A stretch of DNA of 16,331 nt, from contig PCCU01000034.1 in NCBI GenBank assembly GCA_002732015.1, positions 1 to 16,331 of the forward strand, in the 5' to 3' direction. Made by a program: the position numbers and the translations under genes. Source of the stretch: Candidatus Pelagibacterales bacterium. GTDB taxonomy: Bacteria; Pseudomonadota; Alphaproteobacteria; TMED109. Each line of letters opens with the position of its first letter. Positions within the stretch are counted from its first letter, which is position 1. Below the pieces are notes generated by a model. That model was given only the letters and a program-made list of their open reading frames with translations, was not told the DNA's origin and ran no database searches. This document shows, one piece after another, positions 1 through 7,372 of this stretch.

Positions 1-1107
1 CAAAATTACTTAAAATTGTTGGAAAAATCAAAAAATATTTATGACTTAGCATTTTGCAAATTAGCACATCAACCTTTTCATAAGTTATCTACTATGATTA
101 AACAAATACCTTTTCTTTTAAAGTTTAGGTCTTATGAAAGTGTATATAAATTTACTAGCAGATATTTAGGTAATGAAAAATTGAGAAGAGCATTTTCTAT
201 TCAGCCCTTGTTAGTAGGAGGTAATCCATTTGATACCACTTGTATATATTCTTTGATTCATTACTTAGAAAGAGCTCATGGTGTTTATTTTGCTATGGGT
301 GGAACCGGAAACCTAGTAAAAGCTCTCTCTAAGCTAATGGTTGAAATTGGCGTAAAAATAACACTTAACACTACCATTGAAAAATTTATTTTAAAAAATA
401 AAAAAGTTAACTCAATTATTGACCATGCAGGAAAAGTAAGAAAAGCTGATATTTTTATTTCTAATTTAGATCCCCTTCATCTTTACAAAAAGATAATATA
501 CAAGAATAATAATTTTAGTTTAAAATATAAAAAAAAATATGCTAGACATTCTATGGGATTATTTGTCTTGTTTTTTGGTACTAAGAAAAAATTTAATAAA
601 ATAAAACACCATACCATAATATTCGGAAAAGAATATTTTGAGTTATTAGAAAAAATTTTTAGAAAATACGAATTACCAAAAGATATATCTATTTATCTTC
701 ACAGACCTACTGCAACAGATGCTAGTTTTGCTCCTAAAGGCTGTGATAGTTTCTATGCATTAGTTCCCGTTCCTAATTTGATATCTAAAAGTATATGCTG
801 GCAAAAAGAAGCAAATGAATTTAAAAACCATGTATTAAAAGTTTTAGAGAAAAGATTAATGCCAGGATTACAAAAAGAAATAGTACAAGACTTTTATATG
901 ACACCTCTTGACTTTAAAGAAAACTATTTATCTGATAAAGGGGCAGGTTTTTCTTTAGCACCTTTTTTTACCCAATCTGCATGGTTTAGATTTCATAACA
1001 AATCTGAGGTTTTAAAAAACCTATTTTTAGTGGGCGCAGGTACGCATCCGGGAGCAGGGCTACCAGGAGTTCTTAGTTCTGCAAGAGTTTTGGAGAGTCT
1101 GTTATAA
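1..1107 (+). CDS. crtI: Phytoene desaturase CrtI, C-terminal part (5' end outside window)
   Basis: This flavoenzyme introduces the four double bases-to-double-bond steps that convert colourless phytoene to lycopene, on the membrane surface. The frame is open from base 1, so the gene enters from the left. About 368 residues are present; the family is about 490-510 long, so the N-terminal FAD-binding GxGxxG region is missing. Family marks seen are GVYFAMGGTG (near 280-310) and the C-terminal flavin-binding signature GAGTHPGAGLPG (near 1036-1070), followed by LSSARV. The TTG at 16 and other early codons are internal and not the start. It is first in the window of a crtI-crtB-crtY-blh run; its TAA stop at 1105-1107 overlaps the proposed crtB start. 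The blh context makes lycopene the likely product rather than a shorter desaturation series. The family assignment is secure. Confidence 0.96.
   Translation, partial: QNYLKLLEKSKNIYDLAFCKLAHQPFHKLSTMIKQIPFLLKFRSYESVYKFTSRYLGNEKLRRAFSIQPLLVGGNPFDTTCIYSLIHYLERAHGVYFAMGGTGNLVKALSKLMVEIGVKITLNTTIEKFILKNKKVNSIIDHAGKVRKADIFISNLDPLHLYKKIIYKNNNFSLKYKKKYARHSMGLFVLFFGTKKKFNKIKHHTIIFGKEYFELLEKIFRKYELPKDISIYLHRPTATDASFAPKGCDSFYALVPVPNLISKSICWQKEANEFKNHVLKVLEKRLMPGLQKEIVQDFYMTPLDFKENYLSDKGAGFSLAPFFTQSAWFRFHNKSEVLKNLFLVGAGTHPGAGLPGVLSSARVLESLL
1092..1097 (+). promoter_or_regulatory. Shine-Dalgarno for crtB inside the crtI 3' end
   Basis: GGAGAG lies within the last codons of crtI. Its GGAG core ends 8 bases before the ATA at 1104, a normal spacing. 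Most genes in this window have weak or no Shine-Dalgarno, so this match is what decides the crtB start. It points to translation coupled to crtI termination. Confidence 0.6.
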
Positions 1108-1991
1108 AAGTTTCTGCCAAAAATATTTTTAAAACTAATAGCAAAAGTTTCTTTTTTGCTGGTTTATTTCTTAATAAAAATATTTTTAGAAATATTACTA
1201 TATTATATGAATTCTGTAGATATGTTGATGATATTGCGGATAAAGATAATAAGTTTAAAAAACTTAAGTTAATAAAACTCAAAAAAGAACTTGATATCAG
1301 TAATAAAAATCACAAACTATCAAAAATTAAGATTTTAATTTCTAAAAATATTATAAATAAAAATCATCTCTTGGAACTTATAGACGGAGTTAATCAGGAT
1401 GTTTCACAAAAAGTTAGAATAAAAAATACTAAGGAGCTAATTTCTTACTCTTATGCAGTCGCAGGAACAGTGGGGCTTATGATGTCTCAAATTCTTAATA
1501 TTAAAGAAAAGATTGCTCAAAAATATGCAATAGACTTAGGTATTGCTTTCCAGCTGACTAATATAGCAAGAGATATAATAGAGGACTCTAAAATTAATAG
1601 AATTTATATTCCTCACACTTGGTACAAACTAAATATAAATGAAATAAAAAAATTAAATAAAAATAGTATAAAAAAATTACAAAGTTCTACAAAAGACCTG
1701 CTACAGCTTGCTGAAACATATTATAAAAGTGCTTTTAAAGGATTAGCATTTATATCTTTTAGAAATAGATTTGCTATTCTTTTAGCTCTTATAGTCTATA
1801 GAAAAATAGGAATAAAAATTTTGAGTAAAAACTATTCTAATTTATATGATAGAGAAAAAGTTTCTTTCCGAGAAAAAATTTTATGCGTGTTAAAATGTAT
1901 GATTTTATTTTTATTTAATTTTAAAATACACAAAAAAACTTATAGGCATAATGAGGATCTACATAAACACATTAAAACCATTTTGGTTTGA
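1104..1991 (+). CDS. crtB: Phytoene synthase CrtB, with a non-standard (ATA) start codon
   Basis: The enzyme condenses two geranylgeranyl diphosphates into phytoene. The frame encodes 295 residues if started at ATA 1104, the usual family length. Visible features are the SKSF motif at residues 13-16, the first Asp-rich Mg-diphosphate site DDIAD at 42-46 in FCRYVDDIAD, and the second site DIIED at 157-161 after QLTN. From the in-frame TAG at 1074-1076 to 1370 there is no in-frame ATG, GTG or TTG. The first one, TTG at 1371, would remove the first Asp-rich site and give a 206-residue fragment that could not work. ATA 1104 is chosen for three reasons: it overlaps the crtI stop as ATAA, it sits 8 bases after GGAG, and it leaves 12 residues before SKSF as in relatives. 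A single G-to-A change from ATGA would explain it. The function is secure; the start is inferred. Confidence 0.9.
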   Translation: MKVSAKNIFKTNSKSFFFAGLFLNKNIFRNITILYEFCRYVDDIADKDNKFKKLKLIKLKKELDISNKNHKLSKIKILISKNIINKNHLLELIDGVNQDVSQKVRIKNTKELISYSYAVAGTVGLMMSQILNIKEKIAQKYAIDLGIAFQLTNIARDIIEDSKINRIYIPHTWYKLNINEIKKLNKNSIKKLQSSTKDLLQLAETYYKSAFKGLAFISFRNRFAILLALIVYRKIGIKILSKNYSNLYDREKVSFREKILCVLKCMILFLFNFKIHKKTYRHNEDLHKHIKTILV

Positions 1992-2002
1992 AATAAAGAA
2001 AA

Positions 2003-3157
2003 ATGAAAAACCAGCAAGTTGACTACATTGTATTAGGCGGAGGTTGTTCAGCATTGTCGTTAGCAAACCAGATTATTGATAATAATATTGATGGATATTC
2101 TTTTTTAATATTAGAAAGCAGAAAAAAATATACTGATGATAAAAGTTGGTGTTTCTGGTTAGAAAAAGATGATAACCTGAAAAACTTAATATCTAAATCT
2201 TGGAAAAGCTTCTCCTTCAGTCTTAAAGGAACAATAATTAAACATCGTTCAAATAAATATTATTATAAATATATTAGGAGTATTGAATTTTATGATAAAT
2301 CGGTGAAGAAAATAAAAAATTCTACTAACATTAGTCTAAATTTAGGAGAGAAAGTAATAAAAATAATTAGTAAGAAAAAAAAATATTTAGTTTGTACAAA
2401 TAAAAAAAAGTATTTTGCAAAAAATATAATAGATACCAGACCTAAGCAAAATATCTATCTAAAACATCCTTTTCTATTTCAATCTTTTCTAGGTTACGAA
2501 ATAAAAGTAAATAAATATAAGTCGAATTTTAATTTTGCGAAAATTATGGATAATATGAGGGTAAAGCATAATAACTTTTTTTTCGACTATATACTCCCTA
2601 TGGGTTTAAATAAATTTTTAATTGAAATAACTTCATTTTCTAAAAATTCTATATCAGTTAATACCTTACAATCTATGCTAAATAGCACTATTAAAGCTAA
2701 TAACTTTCAAAATTATAAAGTGATAAGAAAAGAATATGGTGTAATTCCAATGGGCTTCATAAAAGAAAACCTTAGAACAAATAAGAAAAATTATTTTTAT
2801 GCAGGTACTTTAGGGGGCGCAGTTAGACCATCATCTGGTTATGCTTTTCTTAGAATCCAAAAATGGGCAATAGAATGTGCAAACCTGCTGAAAAACAACA
2901 AACCACTTACTTCCCATCAAAAAGAAAAAGTTATTATTAAAAAACTAGATATGCTTTTTTTAAAAATATTAATAAAAAATCTAAATATCGCCCCTTACAT
3001 TTTTTTTACATTTCTCAAAAGGATACCCACAGATTCGTTTATCAGATTTATGAATGGTAATGCAAGAAATTTCGATTATATTAAAATTATATATTCAATG
3101 CCAAAAAGAATTTTTTTAAAAACTTTAGTATTCAAATTTGAAAAAAATGAAAAGTAA
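2003..3157 (+). CDS. crtY: Lycopene beta-cyclase CrtY
   Basis: This flavoprotein cyclises both ends of lycopene to give beta-carotene, the substrate of the next gene. The 384 residues match the family length. The N-terminus carries a dinucleotide-binding motif GGGCSAL at residues 12-18 after a hydrophobic beta strand. DDKSWCFW at 45-52 is the family's DKTWCFW motif, and GGAVRPSSGYAF at 271-282 is the family's C-terminal signature. The ATG at 2003 follows the crtB stop by 11 bases; it has only a weak A-rich ribosome site. The 3' end overlaps blh by 11 bases. The protein is rich in Lys, Asn and Ile, in line with the base composition of its neighbours, so nothing suggests recent transfer. Confidence in CrtY rather than another flavin cyclase is high because crtB and blh flank it. 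Confidence 0.95.
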   Translation: MKNQQVDYIVLGGGCSALSLANQIIDNNIDGYSFLILESRKKYTDDKSWCFWLEKDDNLKNLISKSWKSFSFSLKGTIIKHRSNKYYYKYIRSIEFYDKSVKKIKNSTNISLNLGEKVIKIISKKKKYLVCTNKKKYFAKNIIDTRPKQNIYLKHPFLFQSFLGYEIKVNKYKSNFNFAKIMDNMRVKHNNFFFDYILPMGLNKFLIEITSFSKNSISVNTLQSMLNSTIKANNFQNYKVIRKEYGVIPMGFIKENLRTNKKNYFYAGTLGGAVRPSSGYAFLRIQKWAIECANLLKNNKPLTSHQKEKVIIKKLDMLFLKILIKNLNIAPYIFFTFLKRIPTDSFIRFMNGNARNFDYIKIIYSMPKRIFLKTLVFKFEKNEK

Positions 3158-4016
3158 ATTTTTTTCAGATAGTTATTTGTACTTATATTTTTCCTTAGCC
3201 GCAATATTTCTAAATTTTCTTTTCAAGGATTATGTTAGCAATAAGAATATGGTAATTGTGCTTATTTTTTTTATTATTTTTTTTGGATTACCCCATGGCG
3301 CTTTAGATACATTATTGGCAAAAAAAAATAATTTATATAATAATTTTTTAAGTTTTATTAAATTTAATTTTATATATGTATTGATAGCTATTATTACCTT
3401 TCTTTTATGGTTTTTCTTTCCAGTTCTTTCTCTATTTACATTTTTATTAATTTCTATTTTTCATTTCTCTGAAGATTGGAAAAATAAAATTAATTTCCTA
3501 CAGAGGGTTACACTAGCTGCTTCACTTATTAGTCTTACGGTTTTTTTTCATAGAGAGGAAGTTACATTGATTTTTTTTTCTTTAACTAAGACTAATCAAG
3601 TAATCTACTTAAGCATATTTTTCTACTACATGAACTATGTAATTATTCCCATGCTTTTATTAATTTTATTTTATAATATTAAAAATAATAAAATTGTAAT
3701 GAATATTATAACAATAGCACTTACTGCTTTTCTATTAAACCCATTGATTTATTTTCTATGTTACTTTTGTTTCTTTCACAGTATAAAAAACTTTAAAGAA
3801 AGCAAAAAGTTTCTATTTCCTAAAAATAATTCTTTACATAAAAAAGTGATATTTATTAATTTATTACTAACTTTAATTTTATCTATAATAATATTTAAAA
3901 TTTTTTTAACAGGAACAATAGAGGATAAACTATTAAAAATTACCTTTATTGGATTGGCTTCTTTAACTGTACCTCATATGCTATTAAAAGCGTTTATAAG
4001 TTATAAAAATAAGTAA
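3147..4016 (+). CDS. blh: Beta-carotene 15,15'-dioxygenase, Brp/Blh family
   Basis: This membrane enzyme cleaves beta-carotene centrally into two retinal molecules, the chromophore of microbial rhodopsins. The 289 residues are almost wholly hydrophobic, with several membrane helices. Conserved histidines expected to form the iron site are visible: H50 in GLPHGALD, H106 in FHFSEDW, H211 in CFFHS and H277 in TVPHMLL. These four motifs are diagnostic of Brp/Blh. The ATG at 3147 is preferred over the in-frame TTG at 3138, which lies deeper inside crtY. It is the last gene of the carotenoid run and ends one base from the convergent moaB stop, so transcription must terminate inside or beyond moaB. 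Its presence predicts a proteorhodopsin elsewhere in the genome; none is encoded here. Confidence 0.95.
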   Translation: MKSKFFSDSYLYLYFSLAAIFLNFLFKDYVSNKNMVIVLIFFIIFFGLPHGALDTLLAKKNNLYNNFLSFIKFNFIYVLIAIITFLLWFFFPVLSLFTFLLISIFHFSEDWKNKINFLQRVTLAASLISLTVFFHREEVTLIFFSLTKTNQVIYLSIFFYYMNYVIIPMLLLILFYNIKNNKIVMNIITIALTAFLLNPLIYFLCYFCFFHSIKNFKESKKFLFPKNNSLHKKVIFINLLLTLILSIIIFKIFLTGTIEDKLLKITFIGLASLTVPHMLLKAFISYKNK

Positions 4017-4017
4017 A

Positions 4018-4548
4018 TTATTTTTCAGATAATCTAGGCATTAGCTCTACCAGATTGCAAGGCCTATTTCTGTTATCTAATTGAGCTTTAATTATACTTT
4101 CCCATGCGTCTTTACATGCACCTGGAGAGCCTGGCAAACTAAAAACGAAAGTATTTTTTGCTATACAAGCAGAAGCTCGAGATTGTATGCTAGAAGTTCC
4201 TATTTTTTTATAACTAATATATCTAAAAATTTCTCCAAAACCTGGTATATCTTTTTCTTTTACCTTATTTAAAGCTTCTGGAGTAACATCTCGTCCAGTA
4301 ATTCCTGTACCGCCAGTAATAATGATGACATCTATTGATTTATTATTTAACCAGGTGTTAAGCTCCTTTAGGATTGTATTTACATCGTCTTTTACTATTT
4401 TTTTAGAATCGCAATGATGACCTTCTTTTAAAACACTATTAACTAGATAATCTCCAGATTTATCAGTCTCCTTAGTTCTACTATCTGATACTGTTAAAAT
4501 AGCAACATTTACTGGTTTAAACTCTCTTTTATTATCTAAGCTTTGCAT
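4018..4548 (-). CDS. moaB: Molybdopterin biosynthesis protein, MoaB/MogA family
   Basis: MoaB/MogA proteins bind molybdopterin and adenylylate it before metal insertion in molybdenum cofactor synthesis, in the cytoplasm. The 176 residues cover one complete MoCF-binding domain: VAILTVSDSRT near the N-terminus, TGGTG at residues 78-82 followed by TGRDVTPEA, SRASACIA, and the FSLPGSPGA loop. The frame extends 18 codons further upstream to 4602, but ATG 4548 gives the usual family length and avoids a deep overlap with slt. With this start the gene overlaps slt by 17 bases, so translation is probably coupled. No other cofactor gene is nearby; the link to slt and the glycosylase looks like inherited gene order rather than shared function. 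MoaB versus MogA cannot be settled from sequence alone. Confidence 0.92.
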   Translation of the reverse strand: MQSLDNKREFKPVNVAILTVSDSRTKETDKSGDYLVNSVLKEGHHCDSKKIVKDDVNTILKELNTWLNNKSIDVIIITGGTGITGRDVTPEALNKVKEKDIPGFGEIFRYISYKKIGTSSIQSRASACIAKNTFVFSLPGSPGACKDAWESIIKAQLDNRNRPCNLVELMPRLSEK

Positions 4549-6307
4549 CTCTGGCAATTTTGAAATCTTGATAAGAAAATACAGGCCACTTATCACTGGC
4601 AAGCATACTTCTTGTAGGTTTATTTTGGCCTAGTTTATCTCTATATATCCAAAAATCTGTAAGAATGGCTTTTACAAACATTCTAGTCTCTTTAATTGGT
4701 ATACTTTCTATAAAAGCCAACGGATCATTTTCATTGATAGTCTTATTCCATTTTTTTACTCTTGTTATCCCTGCATTGTAAGCTATTAAAGTATTTAAAA
4801 CTTGGTTTTTTGTAATTGGATTTTCAACTAGTTCCTTTAGTAATTTTTGTCCTAACTCAAGGTTAAGATCTAAAGAATATAATTGGTGCTTATTTCCATA
4901 CCTTAATCTGTGATCTTTTTTTATTTTGCTTGCCGTTCTTGGCATTAGTTGCATTAAACCTCTTGCACCTTTGGAACTTTTTGCCTTCAAATTAAAAGCT
5001 GACTCTCTTCTAATTAGAGCATAAATAAATGCTCTATCAAATAAAAAGCCTTCTGCCATAGGCCAGTCGGGTGTTGGATACATTCCTCTAATATATAAAA
5101 CATCGTCTATATTATAAAAAGTTTCTGCTAACCTAATTTGAACCGCGGCCAAATCTAATTTTTCACTTAAATGAAGTAAAAGCCTAGTATTCTTTCTATT
5201 TAATTTTGAATATAAATTTCTCATTTCTAAATCCGCTTTATCATAAAAATTTAACTCTGATAAAGCTATTAACCTTTGAAAAACATTAAGACTCAAAATA
5301 TTGCTATTTTGATAAGTTAATTTTTCAATTTTTGGTTTTTCCCACACAAATTTTTCTTTTTTATTTAGCTTTTCTAAAGCTAGCTGTCCATACATAGTTC
5401 TATCAAACTTTGATGCCTTCAGATAAAAGTCTTCTCTTCTTTTTTCAGAAGAATTCACTTTAGCTGTCCAATAATAACATGCTGCTCTTATATTTGGAGA
5501 ATATTTGTTTGATAAACTTAAGATTAAGTTACTACATTTTGTAAAATATTTTTTTGCCTGATTAATATCATGTAATCTAAATGCAGTCAAACCTGCCTTA
5601 AAGTAATATTCTGGTGCTACAGTATTTATTTTATTATCTAAAAATTGATATGTTTTTAAAGCTTCTTTAAGAAAACCACTATAATATTTTTTTTCAGCAT
5701 CTTTTTGTAAAAAAAATGCAATATCAGGTTGTTGAATTTTATTATTTTGATAATATTTAAATAATTCATTAAATTGCTGATCTACTATTAAGTTTGAAAC
5801 TTTTTTTGGAATATTAAAACGCTTTCTCGAGTTTTTTACTTTGTGAATAGAAGTGGTATATTTTCTATTCTCTCCATATCCTCTTAAATAATTTCCGTAT
5901 TTTGGTTTTTGTAAAGTTTCACTTGAGCTTTGCTGAGACTTTCTTCTTATCATTAAACTATAAACTCTTCTTTGCATTACTACAGGAAAGTCAACGTAAG
6001 TCTGCAACCAATTTGATAACTCATTATAAGAGGACCTATACTTATTAGGATGCATTAATTTATCGTACTCTAAATATCCTAATAAAATTTTATTATTTAA
6101 AAGTTTAATTTTTTTATAAGATTCTTCCCAATTTCCAGAAATTTGTAGCTTATTAATTTCTAGATATAATTTTTTATCTGTCTCGCCTAATATTTTTGGA
6201 ACTATAAAGTTAGAGCTATTATTTGAACTAGGATTTTTATTTGCTATTGTAAATTTGTAATTACTAATAAAAAGCAAAATTATAAGTAAGGGAAAAAGTT
6301 TTTTCAT
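4532..6307 (-). CDS. slt: Soluble lytic murein transglycosylase, Slt type
   Basis: This periplasmic enzyme cleaves the glycan strands of peptidoglycan with formation of 1,6-anhydro ends. The 591 residues begin with a signal peptide (about residues 1-22, two Lys then a hydrophobic run). A long alpha-helical superhelix follows to about residue 410, then the catalytic domain. In that domain Glu435 in IRRESAF is the expected catalytic acid, followed by GLMQLMP and by AYNAG at 509-513. All are diagnostic of GH23/SLT domains. ATG 6307 gives the signal peptide directly. A promoter with a perfect TATAAT sits just upstream. The 3' end overlaps moaB. The MYPTPDWP segment before the catalytic domain matches other proteobacterial Slt proteins as I recall them. 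Confidence 0.95.
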   Translation of the reverse strand: MKKLFPLLIILLFISNYKFTIANKNPSSNNSSNFIVPKILGETDKKLYLEINKLQISGNWEESYKKIKLLNNKILLGYLEYDKLMHPNKYRSSYNELSNWLQTYVDFPVVMQRRVYSLMIRRKSQQSSSETLQKPKYGNYLRGYGENRKYTTSIHKVKNSRKRFNIPKKVSNLIVDQQFNELFKYYQNNKIQQPDIAFFLQKDAEKKYYSGFLKEALKTYQFLDNKINTVAPEYYFKAGLTAFRLHDINQAKKYFTKCSNLILSLSNKYSPNIRAACYYWTAKVNSSEKRREDFYLKASKFDRTMYGQLALEKLNKKEKFVWEKPKIEKLTYQNSNILSLNVFQRLIALSELNFYDKADLEMRNLYSKLNRKNTRLLLHLSEKLDLAAVQIRLAETFYNIDDVLYIRGMYPTPDWPMAEGFLFDRAFIYALIRRESAFNLKAKSSKGARGLMQLMPRTASKIKKDHRLRYGNKHQLYSLDLNLELGQKLLKELVENPITKNQVLNTLIAYNAGITRVKKWNKTINENDPLAFIESIPIKETRMFVKAILTDFWIYRDKLGQNKPTRSMLASDKWPVFSYQDFKIARDAKLR

Positions 6308-6320
6308 ATTTAAAGTTATA

Positions 6321-6347
6321 ATTATACTAAATATAGTATTACAACAA
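6321..6347 (-). promoter_or_regulatory. Promoter for slt-moaB
   Basis: On the - strand the -35 candidate TTGTTG (6342-6347) and a perfect -10 TATAAT (6321-6326) are separated by 15 bases. The predicted transcript would start about 7 bases before the slt ATG, so the leader is very short. The 55-base gap is the only sizeable one in this leftward block. The spacer is shorter than the optimal 17, which lowers confidence. Confidence 0.5.
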
Positions 6348-6362
6348 ATTTAAATTACTATA

Positions 6363-7127
6363 TCAAGTAATTAAATCTATTTCTAGCTTAATTTTTTTTA
6401 AATCTTCCCAAGCTTCTCTTTTCCTAGACGGTTGTCTTAATAAAAATGCTGGATGAAATATAGGCATAGTTTTTATATTTATAGATTTACTTAAAGACAA
6501 ATTCTGCCATTTACCCCTTAGTTGGATAATACCTTTATTATTTTCATTTAAAATAGCTTTAGTAGCAATTGCTCCAGCTAGTATCAAAATTTTTGGATTA
6601 ATTATCTCTATGTGTTTTAATACATATGGAAGACAAATATTAATTTCCTCTAAAGTTGGATTTCTATTCCCCGGAGGTCTCCAAAATATTAAATTAGTAA
6701 TATAAGTATTTTCTCTATTTTGCCCTATTGAATTCAACATTTTGTCTAGTAGTTTTCCGGCTTGACCTTTAAATGGTTTTCCTATTTTATCTTCTTCTTC
6801 TCCAGGAGCTTCACCCACTACCATAACTTTAGCTTTGCTGTTTCCATCTGCAAACACTAAATTAGTAGCAGTTTTTTTAAGGGCGCACCCATCAAAGCTT
6901 TCTAACTCACATTTTAAAGAATCTAAATTATTAGCATTTATAATTACTTTTTTGATTTGATTGTTATTAACCGTATTTTCTATCACATTTAAATTTTCAC
7001 TAGGATTATCTTTTTTTTCTATTTTAGAAAAAGAAAGTTCCTCTTTTTGAAAAGGAAAAAAACTTCTTACATTGTTACAATAGTGCCAATTTAGCAAACT
7101 ATGCAATAATATATTTTTTTTATCCAA
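6363..7127 (-). CDS. udg: Uracil-DNA glycosylase, family 4 (alphaproteobacterial variant with incomplete Fe-S cysteine set)
   Basis: The family removes uracil from DNA, starting base-excision repair of deaminated cytosine. The 254 residues comprise a short N-terminal helix (LLHSLLNW), a low-complexity Asn/Lys linker to about residue 66 and the glycosylase domain. GEAPGEEED at 105-113 is the catalytic motif A and HPAFLLR near the C-terminus is motif B. Family 4 enzymes normally hold a 4Fe-4S cluster on four cysteines (CxxC, then two 16 residues apart). Here those positions read F78, C81, W149 and C165, so only two remain. The start is TTG at 7127, one base after the upstream stop; no ATG fits, and the N-terminal LLxW helix resembles relatives. 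The gene is probably translated by coupling to the upstream small gene. Activity without a full cluster is an open point. Confidence 0.9.
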   Translation of the reverse strand: MDKKNILLHSLLNWHYCNNVRSFFPFQKEELSFSKIEKKDNPSENLNVIENTVNNNQIKKVIINANNLDSLKCELESFDGCALKKTATNLVFADGNSKAKVMVVGEAPGEEEDKIGKPFKGQAGKLLDKMLNSIGQNRENTYITNLIFWRPPGNRNPTLEEINICLPYVLKHIEIINPKILILAGAIATKAILNENNKGIIQLRGKWQNLSLSKSINIKTMPIFHPAFLLRQPSRKREAWEDLKKIKLEIDLIT

Positions 7128-7128
7128 T

Positions 7129-7323
7129 TTAGAATGCTGAATAAGGTATAGGCTTTCCTTTAGGATCTTTTATAATTTTTCCATCCTCTGTTTGAGCAGC
7201 CATATACCTTCCATCTCCTACCCAAGTCCCTATGTACAAAACAGGTTTTATTACTTTACCATTATATGTTTTATCTTGTTGTTTAGCTCCTCTAGCGTTA
7301 GGGTTATTTTTATTTAAAGCCAT
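7129..7323 (-). CDS. Small conserved-looking protein of unknown function (64 residues)
   Basis: I do not recognise a named family. The protein is short, basic and hydrophilic, with no signal peptide and no membrane segment. The N-terminal third is Asn/Lys/Gln-rich and probably disordered. The remainder (GKVIKPVLYIG, then GRYMAAQTEDGKII and GKPIPYSAF) reads as a small beta-rich fold with spaced glycines. It is likely a real gene: it has ATG at 7323, an AGAGG ribosome site 4 bases upstream, a position that exactly fills the gap between the glycosylase and the divergent TPR gene, and a stop one base before the glycosylase TTG. I have a weak memory of similar short proteins in other alphaproteobacteria, which I cannot verify. 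It is probably co-transcribed with the glycosylase. Confidence 0.75.
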   Translation of the reverse strand: MALNKNNPNARGAKQQDKTYNGKVIKPVLYIGTWVGDGRYMAAQTEDGKIIKDPKGKPIPYSAF

Positions 7324-7324
7324 A

Positions 7325-7354
7325 TTACCTCTTCATTTACTTTTTTGATATAAT
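7325..7354 (+). promoter_or_regulatory. Candidate promoter in the divergent region, reading toward the TPR gene
   Basis: The 49-base region 7324-7372 separates divergent genes and must contain starts for both. A perfect TATAAT (7349-7354) lies 18 bases before the + strand ATG. The best -35 at a usable spacing of 18 is the weak TTACCT (7325-7330). On the - strand, TATTAT- and TACATT-like hexamers in the same stretch may serve the small gene, but none stands out. Confidence 0.35.
7328..7332 (-). promoter_or_regulatory. Ribosome binding site of the 64-residue gene
   Basis: AGAGG on the - strand lies 4 bases before the ATG at 7323. It supports this short frame as a translated gene. Confidence 0.5.
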
Positions 7355-7372
7355 GTATAATAATTTTATTTT

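Noticed and set aside
1073..1282. 69-codon reading frame on the - strand
   Set aside because: It is antisense to the crtB 5' region, is low-complexity Leu/Ile/Ser, and has no recognisable motif.
1371..1991. Short phytoene synthase starting at TTG 1371, implying a truncated or broken crtB
   Set aside because: The same frame continues upstream without a stop to 1077 and encodes the family's N-terminal half, including SKSF and DDIAD, so the gene is full length.
4081..4272. 63-codon + strand frame within moaB
   Set aside because: It is a shadow of moaB on the other strand, with no ribosome site or family resemblance.
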